A stretch of DNA of 64,000 bases from JAATGA01 sp047605605 (GCA_047605605.1 JASGFG010000001.1:48603-112602); one strand, 5' to 3'; shown: positions 43,629 to 52,402, counted from the first letter of the stretch. Numbers and translations: made by a program. The notes: generated from the letters alone by a model not told the origin.

Positions 43629-43718
43629 TCAAGACTTCTCCAGAAACCCGATCCACTTGTAATAGCGGAGCGTATGGGCCGTGAGGCCAGCACGTTTGGC
43701 GAGTTCCCCGATCTTCAT
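43629..43718 (-). pseudogene. MerR-family regulator, N-terminal remnant
   Basis: Reads MKIGELAKRAGLTAHTLRYYKWIGFLEKS and then stops. This is the start of a MerR-type winged helix (normally 120-150 residues) cut after the first recognition helix. Its promoter is preserved upstream. Confidence 0.7.
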
Positions 43719-43745
43719 GACCTGCTTCTCATCACGACGCAGGGG

Positions 43746-43776
43746 AAGCTACGGGTTTGAGCGCGCTCTAAGTCAA
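43746..43776 (-). promoter_or_regulatory. MerR-type promoter with 19-bp spacer
   Basis: On the minus strand TTGACT and TAGCTT are 19 bases apart, with the palindrome GAGCGCGCTC in the spacer. Overlong spacers with a central palindrome are typical of promoters activated by MerR proteins. Confidence 0.6.
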
Positions 43777-43929
43777 GAGGGTTTCTGACCCCGCATATTT
43801 GGGCTGGATAGCGCACCGCGAGGCGAAACAGGGCTCGACGGCAGATGTTCATGTGCCACTGTGCCAAGTTCTCAACTATGCGGCCATATGCACAGGAGTT
43901 CGGTGAGGCGCATTCACCTTGCGGCCGCA

Positions 43930-44319
43930 CTACGCTTCCTGCGCGAGTTTCAGCCCTAAGGACTGCGCTGCCTTCACGAACTTCCGGTCGAAGGTAAGGA
44001 AGCGGTCACAATGCGAAGAGCGTCCGAGATGCAGCGCATCGGCGAAATCCATGCCTTGCTCGGCACGGTCGAGGGCATCCGCAACGCTCGCTCCATCCTC
44101 GATCGTGACCGTCGGCAGCCCACCGAACGCGCGCAGGGCTTTCGAGACGTCCGGAGTCGCATAGCCATAGGCGCTGCGCAGAACCCATTCCACCTCCAGC
44201 ATCACTGTGACCGGGACAAAGACCGCCTGGCCATCAACTGCAGTCCTTGCACATGCGGATTGTTCTGGATGATCACCGGTGAGATAGCGGACGACGATAT
44301 TGGTATCAATCGCGATCAT
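43930..44319 (-). CDS. vapC: VapC-type PIN-domain toxin
   Basis: A 129-residue PIN nuclease. The acidic residues are visible in IAIDTNIVVRYLTGD (Asp near 4), LEVEWVLRSAYGY (Glu near 42), MDFADALHLG (Asp near 93) and FLTFDRKFVKAA (Asp near 111). VapC toxins cut tRNA or rRNA. The start overlaps the antitoxin gene by 14 nt. Confidence 0.9.
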   Translation of the reverse strand: MIAIDTNIVVRYLTGDHPEQSACARTAVDGQAVFVPVTVMLEVEWVLRSAYGYATPDVSKALRAFGGLPTVTIEDGASVADALDRAEQGMDFADALHLGRSSHCDRFLTFDRKFVKAAQSLGLKLAQEA

Positions 44320-44581
44320 GTCGCCGTTTCGCCTCCGCCAGGATGGCAGTGTCCATGTCTTCGATGGATTTCGGATCGCCCTTGTGCGGCAGCAGGGAGA
44401 AGACGTCTTCCGGCCGGGTTGGCGCGAAGACGGGTGCCCGTTTCAGGAGGACACCATCCGGCGTTTCCTCTACGGTCAGCCGCGTACCAGCGTCCCAGTC
44501 CCGCCGTTCGCGGATGGCTTTCGGCAGGATCACCTGCCCCTTGGTCGAAACTGTGGTCACGAGCGGGTTCGGATGCGGCAC
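44306..44581 (-). CDS. vapB: AbrB/SpoVT-type antitoxin of the VapBC pair
   Basis: A 91-residue protein with the swapped-hairpin AbrB domain TTVSTKGQVILPKAIRERRDWDAGTRLTVEE at residues 9-40 and a toxin-binding C-terminus (FSLLPHKGDPKSIEDMDTAILAEAKRRH). It is first in the pair, as usual, and should repress the operon with VapC. Confidence 0.9.
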   Translation of the reverse strand: MPHPNPLVTTVSTKGQVILPKAIRERRDWDAGTRLTVEETPDGVLLKRAPVFAPTRPEDVFSLLPHKGDPKSIEDMDTAILAEAKRRHDRD

Positions 44582-44689
44582 GGTCGGCGTCCTATGTAAG
44601 ACGACGGTAAGATAGATCTGCGGAGCCCGATATTCAACTGTCTTACGGTCCTCAAACTCGCGCCGAACGTCTGTGCCAGCATCTGTGGC

Positions 44690-44980
44690 TTACCGATTGC
44701 TGTCGATCCAGCGCGACAGCATCTGCCGGTCCCGGAAACACTCATCCGGAACGGCGCGGCGCTTGATGCGGGCAATGCGTTCGGCAAAGGCCACCTGCTT
44801 CGAGCTTGGAAGGGTATCGGACACGGGCGCCAGCTTCGCCTGTGCCTGGATCCAGGCGCTCAGGCTGCGCCGGTTCAGCTGAACCTCCCAGGGAAGAAGT
44901 GTCTTGTTCCGCATGGCGAGAGACCGCGCATAGGCGATCTGGCGCGGCGTGACCGGCAGGACAAAAGAGATGGTTTCCAT
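44690..44980 (-). CDS. Plasmid protein with an internal sequence duplication (96 aa)
   Basis: Two repeats of about 42 residues are visible: TPRQIAYARSLAMRNKTLLP...LSAWIQ and SSKQVAFAERIARIKRRAVP...LSRWID. Each has the order K/RQ-x-x-(Y/F)A-x-x-(L/I)A and a terminal (L/M)S-x-WI. The pattern recalls short DUF3072-like or Lsr2-tail helical modules that bind DNA, but I cannot name the family. Good AGGGAGATTC site before the ATG. Confidence 0.65.
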   Translation of the reverse strand: METISFVLPVTPRQIAYARSLAMRNKTLLPWEVQLNRRSLSAWIQAQAKLAPVSDTLPSSKQVAFAERIARIKRRAVPDECFRDRQMLSRWIDSNR

Positions 44981-45048
44981 CGGGAATCTCCCTTTCTGGC
45001 TGTTTCCCGAATATAGAACATACAGGGAACAAAATCAACCATCCGCGT

Positions 45049-45145
45049 CCGAGAGGGAGAGGTTTGCGGGGGAGGGCTGAGACCCGTGCGGGGAAGGAGA
45101 GCGCCGTGCGGGTCTGCCCTTTCCTCTCTCCCGGAGACCTGTTCC
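45049..45145 (+). promoter_or_regulatory. radC-motif-like structured leader F (antirestriction gene)
   Basis: GAGAGGGAGAGG at the 5' side; an 11-bp stem with two wobble pairs at 45081-45091 / 45104-45114 with loop containing GGAGAGCG; then CCTCTCTCCCGGAGA. The 5' purine block can pair with CTCTCCC next to the ribosome site. Confidence 0.65.
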
Positions 45146-45553
45146 ATGTTGAATTTCATACCCGCGACACTGGTGACCGAAGATCGGCGCCAGAGCTTCC
45201 TGCCCGAGCTTTTCGGGCTGAACCGCCTGATCTTCGCCGAGAATATGCTCTATGGCCTTATGGACCGCCTGAGCCCGGACTACGGTGGAGGCCACTGGAA
45301 TCTTTATCAGTTGGGCGGCAAACCGCTCTATCTCGCGCCGACCTCGAAGCCGCGGTTTCGTATGGCCTGGCCGGACAACGGCTATCAGGGTGAGGTTTCG
45401 GCCGATGCCGCCGGGATCATCGCCACCATGTTCGCCCTGTCGCATCTGAGCTTCCGCTTTGAAGAGGACAGGTTCAGCGAAGCCCATGCACGGCTCTACG
45501 AATTCGCGGTCTACCATCCTGAAGCCGGCGAGATTTTCAAAGCCATCGACTGA
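45146..45553 (+). CDS. Antirestriction protein of the ArdB/KlcA family
   Basis: A 135-residue protein with the family pattern: FLPELFGLNRLIFAENMLYGLMDRLSPDYGGGHWNLYQLGGKPLYLAP, where the P-D-Y-x-G-G-x-W core is diagnostic, then FRFEEDRFSEAHARLYEFA near the C-terminus. ArdB/KlcA proteins relieve type I restriction, helping incoming plasmids. It stands alone behind leader F and before a strong terminator. This gene ties the leader set to DNA defence evasion. Confidence 0.85.
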   Translation: MLNFIPATLVTEDRRQSFLPELFGLNRLIFAENMLYGLMDRLSPDYGGGHWNLYQLGGKPLYLAPTSKPRFRMAWPDNGYQGEVSADAAGIIATMFALSHLSFRFEEDRFSEAHARLYEFAVYHPEAGEIFKAID

Positions 45554-45567
45554 GCGCTGAACGCAGC

Positions 45568-45599
45568 GGCCCCGCCTATCGGGCGGGGCCTATTGTTTT
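45568..45599 (+). terminator. Rho-independent terminator
   Basis: Perfect 9-bp stem (GGCCCCGCC / GGCGGGGCC), 5-nt loop, then TATTGTTTT. Confidence 0.85.
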
Positions 45600-45655
45600 G
45601 GGAAGTGCTGGCCGGGCAGTTGCTCCCGCTCTCGGCTCGGGCGCTCACATTTCGT

Positions 45656-46366
45656 TCAGCGGGACGTGACCGGCAGACCGCCTTGCAGCAAGGCCACGAT
45701 CTTCTTTGCCGTGGCCTTCGCCGAGAACGGGTTCTGTCCGGTGACCAGACGTCCATCGGCTATCGCATAGGGCAGAAACGGCAGAAGCGCCTTTTCGTAT
45801 CGCGCGCCGCGCTGTTTCATCTCGGCTTCGGCATTATAGGGCATTTTCTTCGCGACCCCGGCCAATACCTCTTCCGACCAGGCAAATCCGGTGACGCGCT
45901 TTCCGGCCACCAGCAGCCTGCCATCGGTCAGCCTGACATTCAGGAGGCCGCAATAGCCATGGCAGACCGAGGCGACGATGCCGCCCTGTTCCCAGATGCG
46001 ACGAGTCAGCTCCTGCAGGCCTGCTGCATCGGGGAAGTCCCACATCACCGCATGGCCGCCGGTGAAATAAATCGCATCGAACTGCGATGCGTCGATCTCG
46101 TCCGGTCGCGCCGTTTCCGCCAGAAGCGTCATGCGGGCAGGATCATTCAGCCAGGCCTTGGCCGATGCGTCGAGGAGCGGCCATTTCAGCGCGCGCGGCT
46201 CCAGCGGTGATTTTCCGCCCTTGGGGCTGACGATGCGCTGCTCGTATCCCTCCGCCTCGAAGACATCCCAGGCATGGGTCAGCTCGGAGAGCCACAACCC
46301 GGTCGGCTCATCCGGATCGGCATAGTGGGACACGTTGGTCACCACATGGAGAATGCGTCTGGTCAT
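45656..46366 (-). CDS. DJ-1/PfpI-family protein (Hsp31-like), copy 1
   Basis: A 236-residue class I glutamine-amidotransferase-like protein. PTGLWLSELTHAWDVFE supplies the conserved Glu, FTGGHAVMWDFPD and VASVCHGYCGLLN hold the nucleophile Cys (near residue 133) and His. The family includes glyoxalases and protein deglycases. A close relative sits at 63577-64000. Second in a probable operon with the small gene at 46389. Confidence 0.85.
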   Translation of the reverse strand: MTRRILHVVTNVSHYADPDEPTGLWLSELTHAWDVFEAEGYEQRIVSPKGGKSPLEPRALKWPLLDASAKAWLNDPARMTLLAETARPDEIDASQFDAIYFTGGHAVMWDFPDAAGLQELTRRIWEQGGIVASVCHGYCGLLNVRLTDGRLLVAGKRVTGFAWSEEVLAGVAKKMPYNAEAEMKQRGARYEKALLPFLPYAIADGRLVTGQNPFSAKATAKKIVALLQGGLPVTSR

Positions 46367-46388
46367 CGTGCCTTCCTTCCCTCAAGAT

Positions 46389-46646
46389 TCACGACAGGCG
46401 CTCCGAGCGCCACAATCCATCCCGGCCCCGGACAAGCCGCCATGTTCTCGACGTGACCAGCGTGCCCTTTGCCGTGTGATAGTCGGGAACGGAAAGTCGG
46501 ATGCTGTCCCCATCAACCTGCCATTTGGCGAGGACAGTCATCCCATCGCTGAACTCGACCAGACAGCCAGGCCCGGGTGCACCGTCATCCTCGACCGAGA
46601 CCCGACCGTGCCGAAAGGCATGGCTATGAGGGAAGATAAAACGCAT
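46389..46646 (-). CDS. Small beta-rich protein, unknown (85 aa)
   Basis: Encodes MRFIFPHSHAFRHGRVSVEDDG, then LAKWQVDGDSIRLSVPDYHTAKG and TWRLVRGRDGLWRSERL, which looks like a small beta-barrel. No family recognised. It ends 22 bp before the DJ-1/PfpI gene on the same strand. Confidence 0.55.
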   Translation of the reverse strand: MRFIFPHSHAFRHGRVSVEDDGAPGPGCLVEFSDGMTVLAKWQVDGDSIRLSVPDYHTAKGTLVTSRTWRLVRGRDGLWRSERLS

Positions 46647-46757
46647 GTATCGGCACCGATTTCTTCCTGCTTAACAATTCCGTCTGCAAACCTGTCGTGA
46701 TCGTCGCGTGCTGGCGATATTAAGTCAGGAGGGCCTCGCGGTCGAAGGAAAGAACAG

Positions 46758-47690
46758 ATGCAGACAATTCTTGGTGCCTCCGGGCAGATCGGGCATGAAC
46801 TGGCCGTTCATCTCAAGCGGGATTTTACCGACGACATCCGGCTGGTCAGCCGGAATCCGAGGAAGGTGAACGACAGCGACCATCTGCACAAAGCCAATCT
46901 GCTCGATGGCACTGACACCCTGCGAGCCGTTGAAGGATCTGACATCGTCTATCTGACCGCCGGGCTACCGATGGACACGGCAGCCTGGGTCGCGCAATGG
47001 CCGGTCATCATGAAAAACGTGATCGACGCCTGCGCGGCCCATGGCGCGCGCCTCGTGTTCTTCGACAACACCTACATGTATCCGCAGACCGCCACGCCGC
47101 AGCGCGAGGATGCCCCGTTCCGGCCCTATGGCGAGAAGGGACGTATTCGTGCCGCCATCGCCACGGAATTGCTGAAGGCGATGGGCGAGAAACGCCTGAC
47201 CGCCGTGATCTGCCGGGCCCCCGAATTCTACGGGCCGGGCAAGACCCAGAGCATCACCAACAGCGCCATCATCGAGCCGCTGCTGCAGGGCAAACCGGCG
47301 CGGGTCTTCCTGCGCGACGACACATTGCGCAACCTGATCTACACGCCGGACGCCAGCCGGGCGATGGCACTTTTGGGCAATACGCCCGATGCCTATGACC
47401 AGACCTGGCATCTGCCCTGCGACGATGCCCGCCTGACCTATCGCGCCTTCATCGAACTGGCTGCGCGGGAGTTCGGCACCGCACCCCGCTATCGGGTGCT
47501 GAAGCGCTGGCAATTGCGTCTGGCGGGCCTCTTCAGCGCCCGTATCCGTGATGCGGCAGAGCTGCTGCCGCGTTACGGGGTGGACAACATCTTCGTCTCG
47601 GACAAGTTCAAGGCCCGCTTCCCGGAGTTCCGCGTCACGACCTTCCGCGAAGGTCTGGCCGCTATTCACGGCGAGCATCGCGGCGCGTGA
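46758..47690 (+). CDS. NAD-dependent epimerase/dehydratase-like SDR
   Basis: A 310-residue extended-SDR protein with the Rossmann motif GASGQIG at residues 6-12, then DIVYLTAGLP, a YGEKGRI segment in place of the usual YxxxK, and ICRAPEFYGPGKTQS. Substrate unknown. Starts after AAGGAA; divergent from the DJ-1 operon. Confidence 0.8.
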   Translation: MQTILGASGQIGHELAVHLKRDFTDDIRLVSRNPRKVNDSDHLHKANLLDGTDTLRAVEGSDIVYLTAGLPMDTAAWVAQWPVIMKNVIDACAAHGARLVFFDNTYMYPQTATPQREDAPFRPYGEKGRIRAAIATELLKAMGEKRLTAVICRAPEFYGPGKTQSITNSAIIEPLLQGKPARVFLRDDTLRNLIYTPDASRAMALLGNTPDAYDQTWHLPCDDARLTYRAFIELAAREFGTAPRYRVLKRWQLRLAGLFSARIRDAAELLPRYGVDNIFVSDKFKARFPEFRVTTFREGLAAIHGEHRGA

Positions 47691-47771
47691 CAGGATCGGC
47701 ATAGGAAATTTGATCGGGGTCAATGGCCGGTGGCCAGAGTTCATCTATCGTGAGTCCGGCATGGAGGCGTG

Positions 47772-48854
47772 ATGAACAGACGGAACGCTCTCATCGGCGC
47801 TAGCGGTCTCGTCCTGCTCGCAGGGGCTGGCGCTCTCGGCTGGCGCGCTGCCACAGGCTCCGCGGCGGACTACGATGCGCAGGCGATGCGGCTGCGCGCA
47901 CCGCTGCCACCACATCCCGAGATCGCCGATCTCATCCGCTATGCGACGCTGGCCGCGAACGGGCACAACACGCAACCCTGGCGGTTCCGCGCCGAGGGCG
48001 GTGCCATCGAGATCCTGCCGGACCTCGCCCGCGCCACCCCGGTCGTCGATCCCGACGACCATCATCTCTTCGTCAGCCTTGGTTGCGCGGTCGAGAACCT
48101 CGCCATCGCCGGGGCCGTGACCGGACGGCCCGGCACGGTCGAGGTGAGTGCCGACGGTATTCGCTATGCCTTCGGGACCGCCGCACCGCAGGACGATCCC
48201 CTGCGGACCGCGATCACGCAGCGACAATCCACCCGCGCCCTCTATGATGGGCAATCCCTGCCTGCCGGTGACATCGGGGTGCTGCGGCGGGCAGCGGAAC
48301 GGTCTGGGGTGCGGGCCGTATTCCTGACGGAACGCGCCCGGATCGACGATCTGCGCGACCTTGTGGTCGCCGGCAATGACGCGCAGATGGCCGATCCTGC
48401 CTTTATCGCCGAACTGAAGCAATGGCTCCGCTTCAGTCGGCGCAGTGCAATGGCGTCAGGCGATGGTCTCTTCTCGGGGTCGAGTGGCAATCCCGCGCTG
48501 CCTGATGCCCTTGGCCGCCGCGCTTTCGATCTGGTCTTCACCGCCCGGGCCGAGAACGACAAATACGCCCGGCAGATCGACAGCTCGGCTGGAATTGTGG
48601 TCTTCCTCGCTGACCGCACGGACAAGGCGCACTGGATCGAGGTCGGCCGCGCCTGCCAGCGCTTTGCGCTGACCGCGACCGCGCTCGGGCTGAAACATGC
48701 CTTCGTGAACCAGCCCGTCGAGGTGGCGCCTCTGCGACCGGAACTGGCTGCGTTGGTCGGCGAACCAAGCCTGCGGCCCGATATCGTAATGCGCTTCGGC
48801 CGGGGGCCGGTGCTGCCATTCTCGCTGCGGCGGCCCGTTGCGAGAATGGCATAG
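47772..48854 (+). CDS. Nitroreductase-like (Acg-type) protein with N-terminal export/anchor signal
   Basis: A 360-residue protein starting MNRRNALIGASGLVLLAGAGAL, a possible Tat signal or membrane anchor. FMN-binding features of the nitroreductase fold: ATLAANGHNTQPWRF near residue 58, AITQRQSTRALYDG near 140 and VFLADRTDKAHWIEVGRACQRFALTATALGLKHAF near 275. Acg-type members sequester flavin or reduce quinones. A GTG three bases upstream is an alternative start. Near the SDR and DJ-1 genes, it suggests electrophile stress or detoxification cargo. Confidence 0.8.
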   Translation: MNRRNALIGASGLVLLAGAGALGWRAATGSAADYDAQAMRLRAPLPPHPEIADLIRYATLAANGHNTQPWRFRAEGGAIEILPDLARATPVVDPDDHHLFVSLGCAVENLAIAGAVTGRPGTVEVSADGIRYAFGTAAPQDDPLRTAITQRQSTRALYDGQSLPAGDIGVLRRAAERSGVRAVFLTERARIDDLRDLVVAGNDAQMADPAFIAELKQWLRFSRRSAMASGDGLFSGSSGNPALPDALGRRAFDLVFTARAENDKYARQIDSSAGIVVFLADRTDKAHWIEVGRACQRFALTATALGLKHAFVNQPVEVAPLRPELAALVGEPSLRPDIVMRFGRGPVLPFSLRRPVARMA

Positions 48855-48975
48855 ACTTACCGCATATTGGCGCGGGGCATCGGGCATCGAGATGCTTCTG
48901 GGGATTTTGTGCTCTTCTCGTCTATCTGACCGACTACGCCCCGTCTGCAGCGCTGGACCGTGCCAACGGCGGCAG

Positions 48976-49869
48976 CTATCCACCATGTCGCAATGCATCG
49001 ATCAGTGCGGCGAGGGCCTGGGGATGCTGCCTGCGGTTGGGGTAATAAAGGTGATACCCCTCGAAGGTCTTGCGCCAGTCGGCAAGCACCTCGACAAGCG
49101 CGCCGCCGGAAATATGGCCTGCCACGTAATCGCGCGGGAGATATGCCAGTCCGAAACCGGCAAGGCAGGCCTCGCGCACCTGCATGATGCTGGTGAAGAC
49201 CAGTCTGCCACCGGCGGTGACGCGTAGGTCCTTGCCGCCCTTGCTGAAGGTCCAGGCGAAGAACTCGCCATGGGTCGGCAGGCGCAGGTTGATGCAGTCG
49301 TGGTCGGACAGATCCTGCGGACGCCGCGGCGGTTTCCGTTCGGCAAAGCAGGACGGCGCCGCCACGACCGCCATTTGCAGATCCGGCCCGATGCGCTGCG
49401 CGATCATGTCCTTCGACACCAGCCGACCGCGCCGCACGCCCGCATCGAAGCGGTCGCGAACGATGTCGGTGCGCCCGTAATCCGTCACCAGCTCCACTGC
49501 GATCTCGGGGTACCGGCGCAGAAACGGCTCCAGCGCGGGCCACAGCAGGCTGTGGATTGCATATTCGTCGGCGGACAGGCGGATCGTGCCGACGGGACGT
49601 TCGCGCAACGAGCCCAACTGCGCAAATCCCCGGTCGATCTGCTCCAGCGCGGGGGACACCTCCGCCAGCAGCCGCTCTCCCGCCTCGGTCGGCGAGACGT
49701 TGCGCGTCGTGCGATTGAGAAGGCGGATTCCCACCCGCTCCTCCAGATTGCGCACGGTCTGGCTGAGCGCTGACTGGGAGACGCCGAGCCGTGCCGCCGC
49801 GCGCGTAAAGCTGCCTTCCTCCGCCACGACCACGAAGGCGTTCAGATCACGCAGATTCTCATTCGGCAT
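48976..49869 (-). CDS. LysR-family transcriptional regulator
   Basis: A 297-residue regulator. The N-terminal HTH (FVVVAEEGSFTRAAARLGVSQSALSQTVRNLEERVGIRLLNRTTR) is complete and the effector domain begins at about residue 92 (VGTIRLSADEYAIHSLL). It is divergent from the SDR-hydrolase genes, which it probably regulates with an oxidative or small-molecule effector. Confidence 0.9.
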   Translation of the reverse strand: MPNENLRDLNAFVVVAEEGSFTRAAARLGVSQSALSQTVRNLEERVGIRLLNRTTRNVSPTEAGERLLAEVSPALEQIDRGFAQLGSLRERPVGTIRLSADEYAIHSLLWPALEPFLRRYPEIAVELVTDYGRTDIVRDRFDAGVRRGRLVSKDMIAQRIGPDLQMAVVAAPSCFAERKPPRRPQDLSDHDCINLRLPTHGEFFAWTFSKGGKDLRVTAGGRLVFTSIMQVREACLAGFGLAYLPRDYVAGHISGGALVEVLADWRKTFEGYHLYYPNRRQHPQALAALIDALRHGG

Positions 49870-49968
49870 TCATAAGTCCTGCTAATCATGACATCCCGAT
49901 TGAACTGTCTAATCGAAAACCAGGCCGAGCGCTATCTTCAGGTCAATCGAATGGAAAGGAGACCGAAC

Positions 49969-50064
49969 ATGAAATCCGTGACTTTCGGGAACGGCGCCAT
50001 CGGCATGGCCGCGAAACCTGCCGCAGATGTCAGCCGGCTTTCCCGCATCGACGCCGTCGCCTGA
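49969..50064 (+). pseudogene. 5' remnant of a second alpha/beta hydrolase gene
   Basis: A 31-codon ORF reading MKSVTFGNGAIGMAAKPAAD. Its first 15 residues and DNA match the start of the hydrolase gene at 51017 (MKSVCFKNKAWDVAAN). After that the similarity ends. It has a good AAGGAG site, so it may be a decayed copy or be translated as a leader peptide to the SDR gene. Confidence 0.5.
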
Positions 50065-50086
50065 CACCAAACACAAGGAGATCCCC

Positions 50087-50944
50087 ATGAAAATCTGGTT
50101 CATCACCGGCGCCTCTTCCGGTTTCGGCAAGGCGCTGGCCGAGGCGGTGCTGGCGCGCGGCGACAGTGCCGTGCTGACCGCCCGCAGGCTTGAGCCGCTG
50201 CAAGAGATCGCCGAAGGCCATGGCGACCGCGCGCTGGCGCTGCAACTGGACGTGACCGCCGCCGCCGCGCGCAAGGCCGCGCTGGCGCAGGCAGTCGAAA
50301 AGTTCGGCCGCATCGATGTGCTCGCCAATATCGCCGGCGCGGGGTCCCATGGAGCGCTGGAGGCGTTCACCTCGGACCAGATCCGTGCGCAGATGGAACT
50401 GAACTTCTTGTCTGCCGCCGAACTGTCGCGCGAGGTGCTGCCGCAGATGCGGGCGCAGAAGTCGGGCCATATCCTGAACCTGACCAGCATCGCGGGGCTG
50501 GTGGCCTTCCCGGGCAGCGGCCTCTACAACGCCTCGAAATTCGCGCTGGAAGGCTTCACCGAGGCTCTGCATCACGAGGTCAAGCCCCTGGGCATCCGCG
50601 CGACACTGATCGAGCCGGGCGCCTTCCGCACCGGCTTCGCGGGCAGTGCGGCGATGAGGGCCGAAGGTCAGATCGAGGACTACGCGGCGCTGACGGCGGG
50701 CATGGACGAATATTACGCCACCCAGGACGGCCGGCAGATGGGCGATCCGGTCAAGGCGGTGCAGGTGATCCTCGACATGGTGGACGCCGACACCGCGCCG
50801 GTGCGGCTGATGCTGGGCGAGGACGCCTATCAACTGTGGGAAGGCGCTGTCGCCTCGCGCAACCGCGACCTGGCAGTCTGGCGCGAACGCGGAGAGGATA
50901 CCGCCATTCCGGGCGCGCTGAAGAACACCGCCCAAGCGCTTTGA
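50087..50944 (+). CDS. Short-chain dehydrogenase/reductase
   Basis: A 285-residue classical SDR. TGASSGFGKALAEA at residues 7-20 is the cofactor loop; NIAGAGS near 79, NLTSIAGLVAFPGSGLYNASKFALEGF carries the Ser, Tyr and Lys. The start is chosen for AAGGAG 7 bases upstream. First of two co-directional genes behind the divergent LysR promoter. Confidence 0.9.
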   Translation: MKIWFITGASSGFGKALAEAVLARGDSAVLTARRLEPLQEIAEGHGDRALALQLDVTAAAARKAALAQAVEKFGRIDVLANIAGAGSHGALEAFTSDQIRAQMELNFLSAAELSREVLPQMRAQKSGHILNLTSIAGLVAFPGSGLYNASKFALEGFTEALHHEVKPLGIRATLIEPGAFRTGFAGSAAMRAEGQIEDYAALTAGMDEYYATQDGRQMGDPVKAVQVILDMVDADTAPVRLMLGEDAYQLWEGAVASRNRDLAVWRERGEDTAIPGALKNTAQAL

Positions 50945-51016
50945 CGCCAGGGGACCGGGCCATATCCGGCAACGGCCCGGCGTCCCGCCTGAACAGAACC
51001 AACGAGGAATCCGATC

Positions 51017-51940
51017 ATGAAATCCGTGTGCTTCAAGAACAAGGCGTGGGACGTGGCCGCGAACCTGCACCTGCCCGAGGGCTTCGACGAGACGAAGACC
51101 TGGCCGGCCATCGTCGTCGCCCATCCGATCAGTTCCTGCAAGGAGCAGACCTCGGGCATCTATGCGGCAAAGCTGGCGGAACTGGGCTATGTCGCGCTGG
51201 CCTTCGATGCCTCGACCCAAGGCGCCAGCGGTGGTCCGGGCAAGTATCTGGAAGACCCGGCCACGCGTGTCGAGGATTTCCGCTGCGCCGCCGACTACTT
51301 GGTGACGCTGCCCTATGTCGATGAAAACCGCATCGGCGTGCTGGGGATCTGCGGCGGCGGCGGCTATGCGGTCAACGCCTCGATGACCGAACGCCGCTTC
51401 AAGGCGGTGGCGACCGTGGTCGCCGCCAATTACGGCCGGTTGTGCCGCGAGGGCGACCTGTCTGCGGATGCCGCTATCAAGGCGCTGGAAGGCATCAGCA
51501 CGCAGCGCACCGCCGAGGCACGCGGCGCGGAAACCGCGATCACCACCTATATCCCGAACTCGCTCGAGCAAGCCGAATCCTACGGCATCACCGATGTCGA
51601 TGTGGTCGAGGCGGTGGATTACTATCGCACGCAACGAGGCCAGAAGCCTGGATCGCCCAACAAGCTGAACCTGGTCAGCACCGGCGCGGGCTTCACCTTC
51701 GATGCTTTCCACATGGCGGAAAAGCTGCTGACCCAGCCGCTGCAGATCATCGTCGGCGGCGGTCAGGCGGGGGCTTTCGGATCCTATCGCGACGGGTTCG
51801 AGCTGTTCAACAAGGCGCGCTCCGACAATAAGAACATCTTCGTCGTGCCGGGTGCCACGCATTACGATCTCTACGACAAGCCCGAAGCCGTGGACCAGGC
51901 CGTCGCGAAACTCAAGGACTTCTTCGGCGAAAACCTCTGA
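51017..51940 (+). CDS. Alpha/beta hydrolase (dienelactone-hydrolase/YcjY-like)
   Basis: A 307-residue hydrolase. The nucleophile elbow reads GICGGGGYA (near residue 114-122), giving Cys in place of Ser, as in dienelactone hydrolases. VVAHPISSCKEQTSGIYAAKLAELGYVALAFD provides the oxyanion region and ATHYDLYD near 281 the catalytic His. Follows the SDR gene by 72 bp, probably in one operon. Confidence 0.85.
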   Translation: MKSVCFKNKAWDVAANLHLPEGFDETKTWPAIVVAHPISSCKEQTSGIYAAKLAELGYVALAFDASTQGASGGPGKYLEDPATRVEDFRCAADYLVTLPYVDENRIGVLGICGGGGYAVNASMTERRFKAVATVVAANYGRLCREGDLSADAAIKALEGISTQRTAEARGAETAITTYIPNSLEQAESYGITDVDVVEAVDYYRTQRGQKPGSPNKLNLVSTGAGFTFDAFHMAEKLLTQPLQIIVGGGQAGAFGSYRDGFELFNKARSDNKNIFVVPGATHYDLYDKPEAVDQAVAKLKDFFGENL

Positions 51941-52009
51941 AGCCTGCGGCAAGGCACATGTGATAAACCGGCTGCCCGCCCGGGTGGCCGGCTCTTTTCC
52001 ATACCTGCA

Positions 52010-52402
52010 GTGGTGGTGCGTCCTCATTTGCTGGGTTATTGCAAAGGAGGAACGCCGGCCCTCTACGCCGTCTCGGTTCTGGCGATGCCGATCAGCCGAG
52101 ATCTCCCCTGGGGAACCATCCTGATCAATGTCACGGGATCGTTCGTCATCGGTCTCTTCGTGACCCTGACGCTCACCCATGGCCGCTATCCCCTGCCGGA
52201 GAGCGTGCGGCTGTTCGTGGTGATCGGTCTTTGCGGCGGCTATACCTCCTTCAGCCTTCAGACGCTGGACCTGATGCACAACGGGGCTTTGATCCGGGCG
52301 AGCCTGAACGTGGCGCTGTCCGTTCTTCTCTGCGTGATCGCCGTCGCCTTTTCTCATTTGCCACCGGATCCCAGAGCGAGAGAGGGGCCGGGAAGGGTTT
52401 GA
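52010..52402 (+). CDS. CrcB/FluC-like fluoride channel with degenerate N-terminus
   Basis: A 130-residue membrane protein. It keeps the core motifs PWGTILINVTGSFVIGLF (Asn of the pore) and LCGGYTSFSLQTLDLM (Phe box), followed by NVALSVLLCVIAVAF. The usual N-terminal GGxxGAxxRY segment reads GGTPALYAVSVLAM, so the conserved Arg is lost and the first helix looks damaged. It may be a non-functional copy. The 3' end runs into leader G. Confidence 0.6.
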   Translation: MVVRPHLLGYCKGGTPALYAVSVLAMPISRDLPWGTILINVTGSFVIGLFVTLTLTHGRYPLPESVRLFVVIGLCGGYTSFSLQTLDLMHNGALIRASLNVALSVLLCVIAVAFSHLPPDPRAREGPGRV

